Of a stretch of DNA of 64,000 nucleotides, positions 1 to 9,274 are shown piece after piece (positions within the stretch are counted from its first letter, which is position 1; every line of letters starts with the position of its first letter). Location: positions 5,374,501 through 5,438,500 of the forward strand of contig NZ_CP036319.1 of assembly GCF_007752935.1 (NCBI RefSeq), written 5' to 3'. The translations under genes were made by a program, and so were the position numbers. The notes beneath the pieces were generated by a model. The model did not search any database. It saw only the letters and a list, made by a program, of their open reading frames with translations, and was not told the origin of the DNA. Source of the DNA: Crateriforma conspicua (GTDB lineage Bacteria > Planctomycetota > Planctomycetia > Pirellulales > Pirellulaceae).

Positions 1-1790
1 ATCTGATCCTCAGCACCCAAGGCGGGGTTCGAAATCCGGACGGCACGCCTCTGGCACTGGGCTACCACACAGGTCACTGGGAAGTCGGACTGATGGTCGC
101 CGCGGCGGCGGAACAAATCACCGAGGCCGATGGTGTCCCGTTTGCCGCCTTTGTCAGCGACCCCTGCGACGGCCGATCCCAGGGAACCCGGGGGATGTTC
201 GATTCGCTGCCCTATCGCAACGATGCCGCGATGGTGATGCGACGGCTGATCCGATCGCTGCCTCGTCGGCAGGGCGTGATCGGCATTGCCACCTGCGACA
301 AGGGGCTGCCGGCCATGATGATGGCACTGGCGGGGACGAAGGCACTGCACAACGTTTTGGTCCCCGGCGGCGTCACTTTGCCCGCTACCGAAGGCGAAGA
401 CGCGGGAAAAGTTCAAACCATCGGTGCGAGGTACGCTCGTGGCGAAATCAGTTTGGAACAGGCGTCGCTGGAAGGCTGTCGAGCCTGCGGTACACCGGGT
501 GGCGGCTGTCAATTTCTGGGGACCGCCGCCACCGCGCAAGTGGTCGCCGAAGCTCTTGGCATGACCATCCCTCACGCGGCTTTATGCCCAAGCGGCCAAC
601 CGATTTGGCTGCAGATGTGCCGCGATTCGGCGGACGCCGCGATGGCGATGAAACGCGATGGCCTGTCGTTGGCGGACTGCCTGACCGAGGACGCGATCGA
701 AAACGCAATGCTGATGCATGCGGCGGTCGGGGGCAGTACGAATTTATTGCTGCACATTCCGGCGATTGCCGCAGCGGCCGGCTTGCCACGCCCGACCGCC
801 GATGATTTCCGCCGCGTCAACGCCCAAGTCACCCGCTTGGTGGATTGTTTGCCCAACGGACCGGTGGGACATCCGACCGTTCAGTTCTTCTTGGCCGGCG
901 GCGTGCCCGAAGTGGCGTGGCACCTGAGGGAATTGGGTCTATTGAAATCCCAGGCCCGGACCGTTTCCGGACTGACCTGGGATGAGGTCTTGGACCGGTG
1001 GCATACCAGCGATCGACGCATGGCGTGCCGCGAGCGTCTGGTCGAAGCCGACGGCGTGTCCCCCGACGACGTCATCATGCCGCCGGATCGCGCGACCGCC
1101 CAAGGACTGACCAGCACCGTTTGCTTTCCCGAGGGGAACCTGTGCCCGGAGGGCTCGGTCATCAAAGCCACGGCGATCGCCCCCGAAGTGGTCGAAAACG
1201 GCGTCTATCACAAACGCGGTCCCGCACGCGTGTTCACGTCCGAACGCGATGCGATCGCGGCGGTCAAAGGCAACGGTGCCGATCCGTCGATCCAGGAAAT
1301 TCGGCCCGGGGACGTCATGGTGCTGATCGGCCGTGGACCGCTGGGCTGCGGAATGGAGGAGACGTATCAGATCACTTCGGCGCTAAAATATCTTTCTTTC
1401 GGAAAAGATGTCGCACTGATCACCGACGCAAGGTTCTCCGGGGTCAGCACCGGCGCGTGCATCGGCCACGTCGGACCTGAGGCCTTGGCGGGTGGCCCGA
1501 TCAGCAAAGTCCGAGACGGTGACACGATCGAAATCAATGTCGACACCCGAACGCTGCAGGGCAGTGTCCAGCTGGTTCAGACCCACGACGGAGTCCCGGT
1601 CGAGGACGCCTTGCGGCGGCGTACGCCCCATCCGGAGCTATTAGTGGACCCGGATGTACCCGATGACACCCGGTTGTGGGCGGCGTTACAGCAGGTCGGC
1701 GGCGGCACGTGGGGCGGTTGCACGTACGACGTCGACGCGATCATTCGCACGCTTCAGGCCGGCCAGCACGCCTTACGCGATCAACCCTGA
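1..1790 (+). CDS. IlvD/Edd-family dehydratase, YjhG/YagF (D-xylonate dehydratase) type, 5' truncated by window edge
   Basis: The reading frame is open from base 3, so the true start lies left of the window and about 595 codons are visible. Family traits are clear: [13 protein letters not shown], the [12 protein letters not shown] cysteine motif, and near the C-terminus GPLGCGMEE followed by [20 protein letters not shown], the second IlvD/Edd signature. These residues bind the Fe-S cluster and Mg in the family and dehydrate sugar acids to 2-keto-3-deoxy acids. The opening ([20 protein letters not shown]) matches the YjhG/YagF subgroup, which acts on D-xylonate, better than IlvD or Edd. That subgroup is about 650 residues long, so roughly 60 are missing on the left. 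The substrate is inferred from subgroup resemblance. Fructose-bisphosphate aldolase lies 172 nt downstream. Confidence 0.88.
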   Translation, partial: LILSTQGGVRNPDGTPLALGYHTGHWEVGLMVAAAAEQITEADGVPFAAFVSDPCDGRSQGTRGMFDSLPYRNDAAMVMRRLIRSLPRRQGVIGIATCDKGLPAMMMALAGTKALHNVLVPGGVTLPATEGEDAGKVQTIGARYARGEISLEQASLEGCRACGTPGGGCQFLGTAATAQVVAEALGMTIPHAALCPSGQPIWLQMCRDSADAAMAMKRDGLSLADCLTEDAIENAMLMHAAVGGSTNLLLHIPAIAAAAGLPRPTADDFRRVNAQVTRLVDCLPNGPVGHPTVQFFLAGGVPEVAWHLRELGLLKSQARTVSGLTWDEVLDRWHTSDRRMACRERLVEADGVSPDDVIMPPDRATAQGLTSTVCFPEGNLCPEGSVIKATAIAPEVVENGVYHKRGPARVFTSERDAIAAVKGNGADPSIQEIRPGDVMVLIGRGPLGCGMEETYQITSALKYLSFGKDVALITDARFSGVSTGACIGHVGPEALAGGPISKVRDGDTIEINVDTRTLQGSVQLVQTHDGVPVEDALRRRTPHPELLVDPDVPDDTRLWAALQQVGGGTWGGCTYDVDAIIRTLQAGQHALRDQP

Positions 1791-1962
1791 CGCACGCCCG
1801 CAAATCAGCCGGCCGGTCAACCGCCCCCGACTTTCGGCCGACATGTGCGACCGTGCGGCGGTGGGACACTTGATCGCGGCCTCTTGCTTCAAAACCGCAC
1901 TGTCGGATAATCGGCCTTCGTCTCCTTAACCGCCGCACAATCGAACCACAGGACTTTGACCC

Positions 1963-2985
1963 ATGGCACTGGTGCCCCTTCGTGTTGTTTTGGACCACGC
2001 CGCTGAAAACGACTATGGCGTCGCCGCATTCAACGTCAACAATATGGAACAGATTCAGGCGATCATGGAGGCCGCCGAAGAAACCGATTCGCCGGTGATC
2101 ATCCAGGCGTCGCGCGGCGCCCGGGCGTACAGCCAAGACGCTTACCTGCGTCACCTGATGCTGGCCGCCACCGAGCTGTATCCGCACATCCCGACCGTCA
2201 TGCACCAGGACCACGGCAACAGCCCGGAAACCTGCCAGTCGGCGATCGAAAACGGATTTACCAGCGTCATGATGGACGGATCGCTGGAAGAAGATGGCAA
2301 AACCCCGGCCGACTATGACTACAACGTCAAAGTCACCGCCGAAGTGGTCAAGCTGGCTCACGCCAAGGGCGTTAGCGTCGAAGGCGAACTGGGTTGCCTG
2401 GGATCGCTGGAAAGCGGCGGCGGCGAACAAGAAGACGGACACGGCGCCGTCGGCACCCTGTCGCGCGATCAATTGCTGACCGATCCCGAGGAAGCCGCCC
2501 GCTTCGTCGAAGAAACCAACGTCGACGCATTGGCCGTTGCCATCGGTACCAGCCACGGTGCTTACAAGTTCACCAAGAAGCCCACCGGCGAAGTCTTGGC
2601 GATGAAGCGGATCGAAGAAATCCACGCCAAATTGCCCAACACCCACCTGGTGATGCACGGCAGCAGCAGCGTTCCTCAAGAATTGCAGGACATCATCAAC
2701 AAGTACGGCGGGGAAATGAAGCAAACCTACGGCGTGCCGGTCGAAGAGATCCAACGCGGCATCAAGAGCGGTGTTCGTAAGATCAATGTCGACACCGATT
2801 GCCGTATGGCCATCACTGGTGCGATCCGCAAAGTCTTCGCCGAAGACCCGTCCGCGTTCGACCCGCGCGCCTACCTGAAGCCGGCCCGCGCCGCGATGAA
2901 GGAAGTCTGTGTCGCCCGCATGACCAGCTTCGGTCAAGCCGGAAACGGTGCCAAGCTGCGTCAAGCAATGGGCGCCACCGCCTGA
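1963..2985 (+). CDS. fba: Class II fructose-1,6-bisphosphate aldolase
   Basis: A 340-residue zinc aldolase that interconverts fructose 1,6-bisphosphate with dihydroxyacetone phosphate and glyceraldehyde 3-phosphate in the cytosol. Class II features are present: AFNVNNMEQ near residue 20, the metal-binding region HQDHGNS (about residues 81-87) with a second metal-ligand segment EGELGCLG (about 139-146), then [18 protein letters not shown] and the phosphate-binding KINVDTDCR. The length and the insertion [16 protein letters not shown] fit the 'Calvin-cycle' class IIB-like subtype. The start ATG follows directly after GACTTTGACCC without a strong Shine-Dalgarno. A hairpin plus T-run just downstream ends the unit. 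Transketolase is encoded elsewhere in this window (18.0-20.1 kb). Confidence 0.96.
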   Translation: MALVPLRVVLDHAAENDYGVAAFNVNNMEQIQAIMEAAEETDSPVIIQASRGARAYSQDAYLRHLMLAATELYPHIPTVMHQDHGNSPETCQSAIENGFTSVMMDGSLEEDGKTPADYDYNVKVTAEVVKLAHAKGVSVEGELGCLGSLESGGGEQEDGHGAVGTLSRDQLLTDPEEAARFVEETNVDALAVAIGTSHGAYKFTKKPTGEVLAMKRIEEIHAKLPNTHLVMHGSSSVPQELQDIINKYGGEMKQTYGVPVEEIQRGIKSGVRKINVDTDCRMAITGAIRKVFAEDPSAFDPRAYLKPARAAMKEVCVARMTSFGQAGNGAKLRQAMGATA

Positions 2986-3018
2986 TCCGGCTCACCCGAG
3001 CAACGTTCAAAGTCATCA

Positions 3019-3051
3019 ACGCGGTCCGAAGCTGTCGGGCCGCGTTTTTTT
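3019..3051 (+). terminator. Rho-independent terminator after fba
   Basis: An 8-bp GC-rich stem (GCGGTCCG pairing with CGGGCCGC, one G-T pair) with a 7-nt loop, followed by seven T residues. It starts 33 nt after the aldolase stop codon. Confidence 0.88.
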
Positions 3052-3124
3052 ACGCCACGTCGGCAATCCGGGTGCTAAACCGAAAACACCTTGGCGACCG
3101 ATATCGGTTCAATTCAACTGTTCG

Positions 3125-4573
3125 ATGGCATCTGACCATTTCTGGCCGGTGTTTGCCGGCCATGTCCAACGACAGCCCCGACGCGTCGCCCTGGTCTATG
3201 ATCCGGGGCCCGGTTCGGGGCTCGTTTCGTTGACTTGGTCTGAACTGAACCACCTGACCGGCCGAGTGGCCGCTTGGTTGGATCAGAATTTCGGAATCGC
3301 CAGCGGGCAGCGCATCGTTCACGCCAGCACCAATTCGCTGAGTGATTTGCTGATCTGGCTGGCTTGTTTGCGGACCGGACGCGTCGATGTTCCGATCGAC
3401 GGTCGCCTTTCCCAGTCGATGGCCCAAGATCTGATTCGGCGTGCCGCCGGGCACTGGGTCGAATCGAGCGATGTTCCGATCCGCGACGACGGCGTCGACG
3501 CATCGCCGAAATCGCTCGCTCCGCCCCGACCATCATCGGCAGACGACGACGCGGTCGTGCTTTGGACCAGCGGCACGACATCACGGCCGCAGGGCGTCCG
3601 GCTATCGAATCGCGCCTTGCTGATCAATGCACAGGACAAACTGGAAGCGGTGCCGCAACATGCCGACGATGTTCGGCTGACAGTTCTTCCGATCTGTCAT
3701 GCATACGCGCGAACCTGCGATATCGGCACATGGCTGATCAGTGGCTGCACGCTGGCGATCAGCCGTGGTGGTGAAGGCTTGCAACGCGTCGCGGCGGCAG
3801 TGCGTCCGACTCATGTGAATCTTGTTCCGGTCCTTGCCAAACACTGGTTGAACCAAGCCCCGAACGCTGATGGCCAAAGCTGTTTGCGGGTGCTGGGTTG
3901 CGGCGGCGCGGGTCTGGACGAAGCAACATTTGATCGCTGGACCGAGCGTGGAGTGACAGTCATTCATGGTTACGGATTGACGGAAACCGGACCGGTGATC
4001 GCCAGCGCAACGGTCTCCGATGCAAGGCCTGGTTTGGTCGGGCCCGTCACCCGGCACTGGCAGCATCGCCTGATTGAAGGCCGACTGTTCGTCCGTGGTC
4101 CCGCCGTGATGTCCGGTTACATCGACGATGCCCCGGCGACGGCCCTGCGGATCGATCCCGAGGGATGGCTGGACACCGGTGACGCGGTGGCAGTGGACCC
4201 GACGTCGGGACAATTAAGAATTCTGGGACGCTGCGATGATGTGATCGTCTTGGATTGCGGACACAAGGTCCAACCCACCGAGGTGGAACGTCGACTGGAA
4301 TCGATCCCGCCGATCCGACATGCCATGGTGGGCCAAGAAGACGGCGGTTTGGTGGCCTGGGTTGTGCCCCATCAGCCGAACGATTCTTTGACGCTTGAAA
4401 GCCTACTGGAACCACTCGGCGATCTGCCAACCCACGCCCGTCCCAAGCAGTGCTTCCGCGTCTGGCCGCCACCGACGCAGGCCGACGGATCGTTGACGAT
4501 GAAGGGCACGATACGACGTCGCGAATTTGCCCACAGCCTGGCCTGGAGAACGGTGACGCCGATCGTCGGCTAG
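3125..4573 (+). CDS. AMP-forming acyl-CoA synthetase/ligase family protein
   Basis: A 482-residue member of the ANL (adenylate-forming) superfamily, which activates a carboxylate with ATP and usually passes it to CoA. The P-loop-like core is LWTSGTTSRPQGVRLSN (about residues 140-156). It is followed by HGYGLTETGPVIA, the acidic WLDTGDAVAV and the hinge LGRCDDVIVLDCGHKVQPTEVE. The late lysine in SLTMKGTIRR is the probable adenylation lysine. The open frame extends upstream to 2948, but that would run through the fba terminator, so ATG 3125 (MASDHFWP) is chosen. The protein is somewhat short for the family, and the substrate cannot be read from sequence; it could be OSB-CoA-ligase-like or act on a fatty or aromatic acid. 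It converges on tatC with a 16-nt gap. Confidence 0.82.
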   Translation: MASDHFWPVFAGHVQRQPRRVALVYDPGPGSGLVSLTWSELNHLTGRVAAWLDQNFGIASGQRIVHASTNSLSDLLIWLACLRTGRVDVPIDGRLSQSMAQDLIRRAAGHWVESSDVPIRDDGVDASPKSLAPPRPSSADDDAVVLWTSGTTSRPQGVRLSNRALLINAQDKLEAVPQHADDVRLTVLPICHAYARTCDIGTWLISGCTLAISRGGEGLQRVAAAVRPTHVNLVPVLAKHWLNQAPNADGQSCLRVLGCGGAGLDEATFDRWTERGVTVIHGYGLTETGPVIASATVSDARPGLVGPVTRHWQHRLIEGRLFVRGPAVMSGYIDDAPATALRIDPEGWLDTGDAVAVDPTSGQLRILGRCDDVIVLDCGHKVQPTEVERRLESIPPIRHAMVGQEDGGLVAWVVPHQPNDSLTLESLLEPLGDLPTHARPKQCFRVWPPPTQADGSLTMKGTIRRREFAHSLAWRTVTPIVG

Positions 4574-4589
4574 GACATCGGGGCGTTCG

Positions 4590-5732
4590 TTAGGACACCG
4601 GGTCGTAGGCATCGCTGCCCAAACCACGTCCACGTGGCAGGAACATGCACATGCCGATGCCCAGCAGATAGAGGAACAGCAACGGAATCGCCAACAGAAC
4701 CATGCTGGTCCAATCGGCCGGCGTGACCAACATCGAAATCACAAAGATGACCACCACGGCGACGCGCCAACTGCTCGTGTAGGCCTCCGTTTCCAACAGA
4801 CCGATTCGCTGCAAGAACAGCATGACCAGTGGCAATTGAAACGCGATGCCAAATCCCAGCGGCAACAGCAAAACAAAGCTGACGTAATAATTCAGTCGCG
4901 GTTCAAAGGCGACGTCCATGCTTTCGTTGAACTGCAACAGAAAGTGGATCACGTATTGCAGCACCACGTAAAACGCCATCAACACGCCGCTGACGAATAG
5001 CCCAACGCTGACCGGCAGGTACAGATAGACATAGCGCCGCTCGTGTGCATGCAGCCCCGCGGCGACGAACGTCCACAGGTGATAGAAGACGAACGGCGAC
5101 GAAACCACCGCACCGATCACCAGCGCCGCTTTGAACCAAATCATGAAACCTTCGGTCATTTCAAACGAACTGACGTTGGTCTGAGATTTGCGCAATTGAA
5201 ACTGGGGTGCTTGGTCCGCAAGTTCCGCCAAACGTTCGATCGCATCGGGCGAAATCGCCGCGTCACCGGCCTCGGGATCTGGGACCGCGTCGTCGGACGT
5301 GTCTGAATCCGCATCGGTGGTGTCTTCTGACCGCAACTGAGAAAGGGCATTCTGCAAGTCGCCCGGAACCGGAACGACTTCCTCCACCACCCAGGCTCCG
5401 GCGGCAAAGGCATCGCGAAGCGGCTTCAACTCGGCCGCCTTGGTGTCTTCGACCCCCAACAGTGCCATTCCACGTTCGGCGTGGTACTGATGGATCGCCT
5501 GTTCCAGCGGCGTTTTGATGTAGGCCACCACCTGGTTGGCGAAAAACAGCCCGATCGCCACGCCGATTCCCAGCCAAATGCACGCTTTGGTCAACGCCTG
5601 CTGCAACTCACGGAGATGTTCTCCGAAAGTCATCGTGGAGTTTTCAAACAGGTCGTCGTTGGGGGTGGAGATTCGGTCCACGAAGCGATCGCTGGGGCGG
5701 GGAAAGGTTGGGCGGATGACCAATGCGGACAA
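4590..5732 (-). CDS. tatC: Twin-arginine translocase subunit TatC with enlarged first periplasmic loop
   Basis: TatC is the multi-spanning core of the Tat pathway, which exports folded proteins with twin-arginine signals. The signature N-terminal segment MTFGEHLRELQQ is at residues 34-45, and LHAHERRYVY (around residue 231) holds the conserved glutamate. Hydrophobic helices occur near residues 50-70, 198-222, 237-262 and 282-372. The usual length is about 250 residues; this protein has 380. Most of the excess is roughly 100 residues between helix 1 and helix 2 (about residues 80-185). That segment includes a strongly acidic stretch and would face the periplasm. The annotated start adds about 33 residues before the family start; M34 is an alternative. 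No tatA/tatB is adjacent. Confidence 0.93.
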   Translation of the reverse strand: MSALVIRPTFPRPSDRFVDRISTPNDDLFENSTMTFGEHLRELQQALTKACIWLGIGVAIGLFFANQVVAYIKTPLEQAIHQYHAERGMALLGVEDTKAAELKPLRDAFAAGAWVVEEVVPVPGDLQNALSQLRSEDTTDADSDTSDDAVPDPEAGDAAISPDAIERLAELADQAPQFQLRKSQTNVSSFEMTEGFMIWFKAALVIGAVVSSPFVFYHLWTFVAAGLHAHERRYVYLYLPVSVGLFVSGVLMAFYVVLQYVIHFLLQFNESMDVAFEPRLNYYVSFVLLLPLGFGIAFQLPLVMLFLQRIGLLETEAYTSSWRVAVVVIFVISMLVTPADWTSMVLLAIPLLFLYLLGIGMCMFLPRGRGLGSDAYDPVS

Positions 5733-5956
5733 TGCCGCATCGCTGGGCGAAGGGCCGATTCGAATTGCAGACGCCAGATCGGAGCATGCGGAGATCTAAA
5801 ATCATCGTTCGACGGCTTCCCCAGTGTACCAACTGACCCGAAAATCGAGCCAGTGACGACGGGCCTGGCCGGTCGTTTCGTTTGTAGGGATTGTGCAACT
5901 TTGGCCGTATCGCCGCTTTCACCCTCCGGAACCGCAACGACGCTGAACCAAATTCC

Positions 5957-6982
5957 ATGAGAATTTCCGCCGAACCATCTGTCGACGGCTACCCGCTGTC
6001 CTTCACGCCCGTACTGAAACGCACGCTGTGGGGCGGCCGTCGGCTGGGCGAAATGTTGGGGAAACCACTGGGGGCCGAACAGGACTATGCCGAAAGCTGG
6101 GAAATCGTTGACCACGGTGACGACCAGAGCATCGTTGACGCCGGTCCCCTGAAGGGACAATCGCTGGCGCAAATCCTGGCCGAACGCCCCGAATGGCTGT
6201 TGGGGCCGGCTTGGGAAAAACGGGTCGGGCAAACCGGTGCCAGCGGCGGACGCTTTCCGCTGCTGTTGAAGTACCTGGATTGCAACCGCGTTCTATCGGT
6301 TCAAGTTCATCCGGACGATGCCTATGCCCGCCAAATGGATCCGCCGGACCTGGGCAAAACAGAAGCCTGGTATGTCGTGGCGGCCGAGCCGGAAAGCCTG
6401 ATTTACGCCGGGCTGAAGGAGGGAGTCGATCGTCAAACCCTGGCCGAGGCGGTTGAGGCGGGACAGACCGAACAAGTACTGCACTCGTTTCACCCCAGCC
6501 CGGGTGACTGCGTGTTCATCCCCGCGGGTACCGTTCACGCGTTGGGCGAAGGGTTGATCATTGCGGAAATCCAACAATCCAGCGACACAACGTTTCGTCT
6601 GTTTGATTGGAACCGGGTGGACGCCCAAGGCAACGCACGTCCGCTGCACATCGAACCATCGTTGGCAGTTTCCGATTACCAGGCCGGTCCGGCCAAACCG
6701 TCATCGGTCGACCCTTCGGCCGAAGGCTGGCAATCGTTGGTTCAGTGCGACAAGTTCACATTACGAGCACTCAGCATCGGCCGGCGACCGATCGGTGGCG
6801 ATGGCCGATGCGTCATCCTGACCGTTCCGCACGGCACGGTGGTGTTGCAGTGCGGTGACGAAGAACGGGAATTGCGGACCGGGCAAAGCCTGCTGATCCC
6901 GGCGGCTTGCGCGGAATGTCAGGTCGAGCCCACCGAATCGTCGCTGCTGTTGGCAATGGGATTGCCCGACGAAACGGTCTGA
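5957..6982 (+). CDS. manA: Type I mannose-6-phosphate isomerase (cupin, short form)
   Basis: A 341-residue zinc-dependent aldose-ketose isomerase that interconverts mannose 6-phosphate and fructose 6-phosphate and supplies GDP-mannose synthesis. The zinc-ligand motifs are visible: SVQVHPDD (Q and H), KTEAWYV (E) and GTVHALGEG (H). RTLWGGRRLGEMLGK near the N-terminus and FRLFDWNR further on fit the short, Bacillus-type class I isomerases. The frame is open from 5891 but ATG 5957 (MRISAEPS) gives the expected family length. It is divergent from tatC and share a 224-nt upstream interval. The C-terminal beta domain (residues about 260-341) is the usual degenerate second cupin. Confidence 0.9.
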   Translation: MRISAEPSVDGYPLSFTPVLKRTLWGGRRLGEMLGKPLGAEQDYAESWEIVDHGDDQSIVDAGPLKGQSLAQILAERPEWLLGPAWEKRVGQTGASGGRFPLLLKYLDCNRVLSVQVHPDDAYARQMDPPDLGKTEAWYVVAAEPESLIYAGLKEGVDRQTLAEAVEAGQTEQVLHSFHPSPGDCVFIPAGTVHALGEGLIIAEIQQSSDTTFRLFDWNRVDAQGNARPLHIEPSLAVSDYQAGPAKPSSVDPSAEGWQSLVQCDKFTLRALSIGRRPIGGDGRCVILTVPHGTVVLQCGDEERELRTGQSLLIPAACAECQVEPTESSLLLAMGLPDETV

Positions 6983-7272
6983 CCGGTATCCCGATCGAAG
7001 ATCTGCTCGGATCCGCCCGCGGAATCCTGGGGACCAGACGGTGACCGAGACGATCGTGGATGAAGCACGGTTCGTTCGGCCGAAGCCCGATTCACCTTGG
7101 CGGCAACGTTGGAAACTTCGTACGCTGCCCATCGCCAGCGGAAAGCAGCGGGAATGTGATGTTCACCGTCGCCCACCCGGAACGGCGATTCGGCCGCCAA
7201 CGTTCGCAATTCTTCCATGCCATCGTCAGGCCGATGCCGCCATCAGGCCCAAGCCACCGTCAGGACCACCCC

Positions 7273-7536
7273 ATGACTGCCAGCCAACGCCAAGTCGCCT
7301 TCATCGCAGGTGTCGCCGTTTGCCTGGTTTCACTGGGTTGCCGCGGTCGTGGCTGGTTGCCCGCGGCCGGGCCGATCGGCCAGCAACAAGCCAGCGCGGT
7401 CGTCCACGATCCGTATCCCCAGGCGGATATTGGACCATCCGACGCCGGTGCACGTCCGCCCAGCTATCAAAAACCCTTGGCCGAACCCGTCCGCAATCGC
7501 TTGGTTCCCGACTTGATGCCCTGGCTGGGCCGCTAA
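7273..7536 (+). CDS. Small planctomycete lipoprotein / membrane-or-secreted protein
   Basis: An 87-residue protein starting MTASQRQVAF with a hydrophobic segment ending VSLGC, a plausible lipobox with the lipidated cysteine at about residue 24. The mature part is rich in polar residues and proline and carries QQQASAVVHDPYPQADIGP and PLAEPVRNRLVPD. That pattern recalls short conserved 'membrane or secreted' proteins annotated in planctomycetes; the resemblance is from memory, not a search. The frame is open from 7060, but only the ATG at 7273 puts the hydrophobic segment at the N-terminus. Function unknown. Confidence 0.68.
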   Translation: MTASQRQVAFIAGVAVCLVSLGCRGRGWLPAAGPIGQQQASAVVHDPYPQADIGPSDAGARPPSYQKPLAEPVRNRLVPDLMPWLGR

Positions 7537-7796
7537 GCACGGTTTTGCCGTCGCAATGAAGCCGGGGCTCTCCATGTGCCGGCGGTCCGACGTTTTTTGC
7601 CGCCACCGCGCCCGCATCTCCTACACTGAAGGAATCGTTGGGAACGGTACAGTTCACCAGTCCGTGCGGCGCTCGGTCATCGGATAACGCACCCGTGGAC
7701 GCGTGATTGGTCTGCCACATCACCGGACCGATCACGTTGCGACTTTGCCGTCCCACCTCATGCAGATCTGATTCCGCGTGACCCACGGTGGCATCC

Positions 7797-9167
7797 ATGT
7801 TGCGTCGCAGAAAGTCCGTTCAAACGGCATGCCTTTACGCGTGGTTGGCCCTGACGTTTGTTGTGATCACCGGATGTTCGCGCAAAGTGTACTTGGTGGA
7901 TCTTCGCCCAGACGGGGACGTGATCCATCGCGACATCACCATCGTTCACGAAATCGATTCCAAGCGACAACCGTTGAAAGACATTGGCGAATCGGAGCTG
8001 CGACGGCTGCACGAAGCCTATCCCGATAGCCCGCTGAAATACACCGACGACGGCTATCGATTTAGCGGTGACTTTGCCAGCGCGATGCCGCAAGACATCG
8101 GTGGTCACGGAAATTACCAGCACCTTGCGACATCCCTGGGCGACCACTTCGCCTACCTCGAGCGTTTTCGGGGATCGGTTGACGTCGCTGACAACCTGCA
8201 GCAACGCTACGAAGCGTTTGACACCTGGGCCGATCTGATCGGCGGGTGGTTGGAACAACAAATCGACGATGCCGAATGCCGTGACAAGGTGATGCACTGG
8301 TTCAACGGTGACTTTCGGAACGATGCACGATCCTTGATCTTGTCGCTTTGGACCGCGGAGGCGACCAACCAGATTGTCCCACAAACGGACCCGACTTGGC
8401 TGGCCACCATGGCGATTCAGTTTCTGTTGGAACGCGATTACATTCGGCCATCGGATGCACCACGGTTGGCTCGGCTGGCTTGGCCGACGACCGCGGAACA
8501 CGCCAGTGACCAACTGGTCCGATGCATGCAACGCAAGCTCGAATTGACGCCACAACAGACCAAGGCGTTGCAGTTTGCTTCAGATCCCAAGGCCATGCAT
8601 CGCTCGTTGGAATCGTATGTTCGTGAAACCGACGCTTATCGTGATAGCGTGACGCAATGGCGACACGACCACCCCGATGCAGCCGACGACCAACAACCAA
8701 CGCCTATGGGATTCGTAACCGAGCGTTTATTGGCGGCCGCATCACCTCATCTGTTCGGACCAGGCAGCGAAGTCGCCGAAGTCCATTTATTGCTGGATGC
8801 ACCGCCGCACTGGACCAATGGAACGTGGCAAGCCGACGAAGGTCACGTTTTTTGGTCACTGGGGATTTCGGGGTCCCCGTTGCCACCAATGGCAATGGCG
8901 GCATGGAGCGTTGCGGACGTGTCACAACAGACTCGGGTCTTGGGCGACGTCGTTCTGCGGGAACGCGAACTTAGCCAGTACGTGCTTTGGTATCACGGAC
9001 TTTCTCAATCCGAACAAACACAATGGGACGACTTGCTGGAAAGCCTTTCTGATTCCGACGACCGCGATGCCGACTTGGCCCGCTTTCACTTTTCCGATGA
9101 ATCGATCGACGACAAACACCGTGACAGCAAGATCGGCGTCGACCTGATTCGACAATCCCTTCCCTGA
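7797..9167 (+). CDS. Lipoprotein of unknown function
   Basis: A 456-residue protein with a textbook lipoprotein leader: MLRRRKSVQT, a hydrophobic core, then VITGC with the cysteine at about residue 28. The mature protein starts RKVYLVDLRPDGDVIHRDI and is largely mixed alpha/beta with acidic patches. No catalytic motif or named domain was recognised. An in-frame GTG at 7788 would add three residues; ATG 7797 fits the leader better. It lies 260 nt after a second small lipoprotein gene and before rluB, with no operon evidence. Its length and tidy codon use argue for a real gene. Function is unknown; an inner- or outer-membrane anchored periplasmic role is inference from the lipobox. Confidence 0.8.
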   Translation: MLRRRKSVQTACLYAWLALTFVVITGCSRKVYLVDLRPDGDVIHRDITIVHEIDSKRQPLKDIGESELRRLHEAYPDSPLKYTDDGYRFSGDFASAMPQDIGGHGNYQHLATSLGDHFAYLERFRGSVDVADNLQQRYEAFDTWADLIGGWLEQQIDDAECRDKVMHWFNGDFRNDARSLILSLWTAEATNQIVPQTDPTWLATMAIQFLLERDYIRPSDAPRLARLAWPTTAEHASDQLVRCMQRKLELTPQQTKALQFASDPKAMHRSLESYVRETDAYRDSVTQWRHDHPDAADDQQPTPMGFVTERLLAAASPHLFGPGSEVAEVHLLLDAPPHWTNGTWQADEGHVFWSLGISGSPLPPMAMAAWSVADVSQQTRVLGDVVLRERELSQYVLWYHGLSQSEQTQWDDLLESLSDSDDRDADLARFHFSDESIDDKHRDSKIGVDLIRQSLP

Positions 9168-9274
9168 ATGCCGCGTTTGCCCTGCGCTCCGCTGGGCGAC
9201 GGGTCGGCCTAACAAATCGGCGGCTATTTGGTACGTTGGCACGTTGCATTGAATCGTCCGCGGATAACACAAGC

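Noticed and set aside
1741-2964. 407-codon minus-strand open frame antisense to fba
   Set aside because: It is the shadow of the aldolase gene created by GC-biased codons; translation has no domain or leader, while the plus strand has full aldolase motifs.
2948-3124. Upstream extension of the acyl-ligase frame into fba and its terminator
   Set aside because: Crosses a strong terminator hairpin and adds no family-like sequence; ATG 3125 is better.
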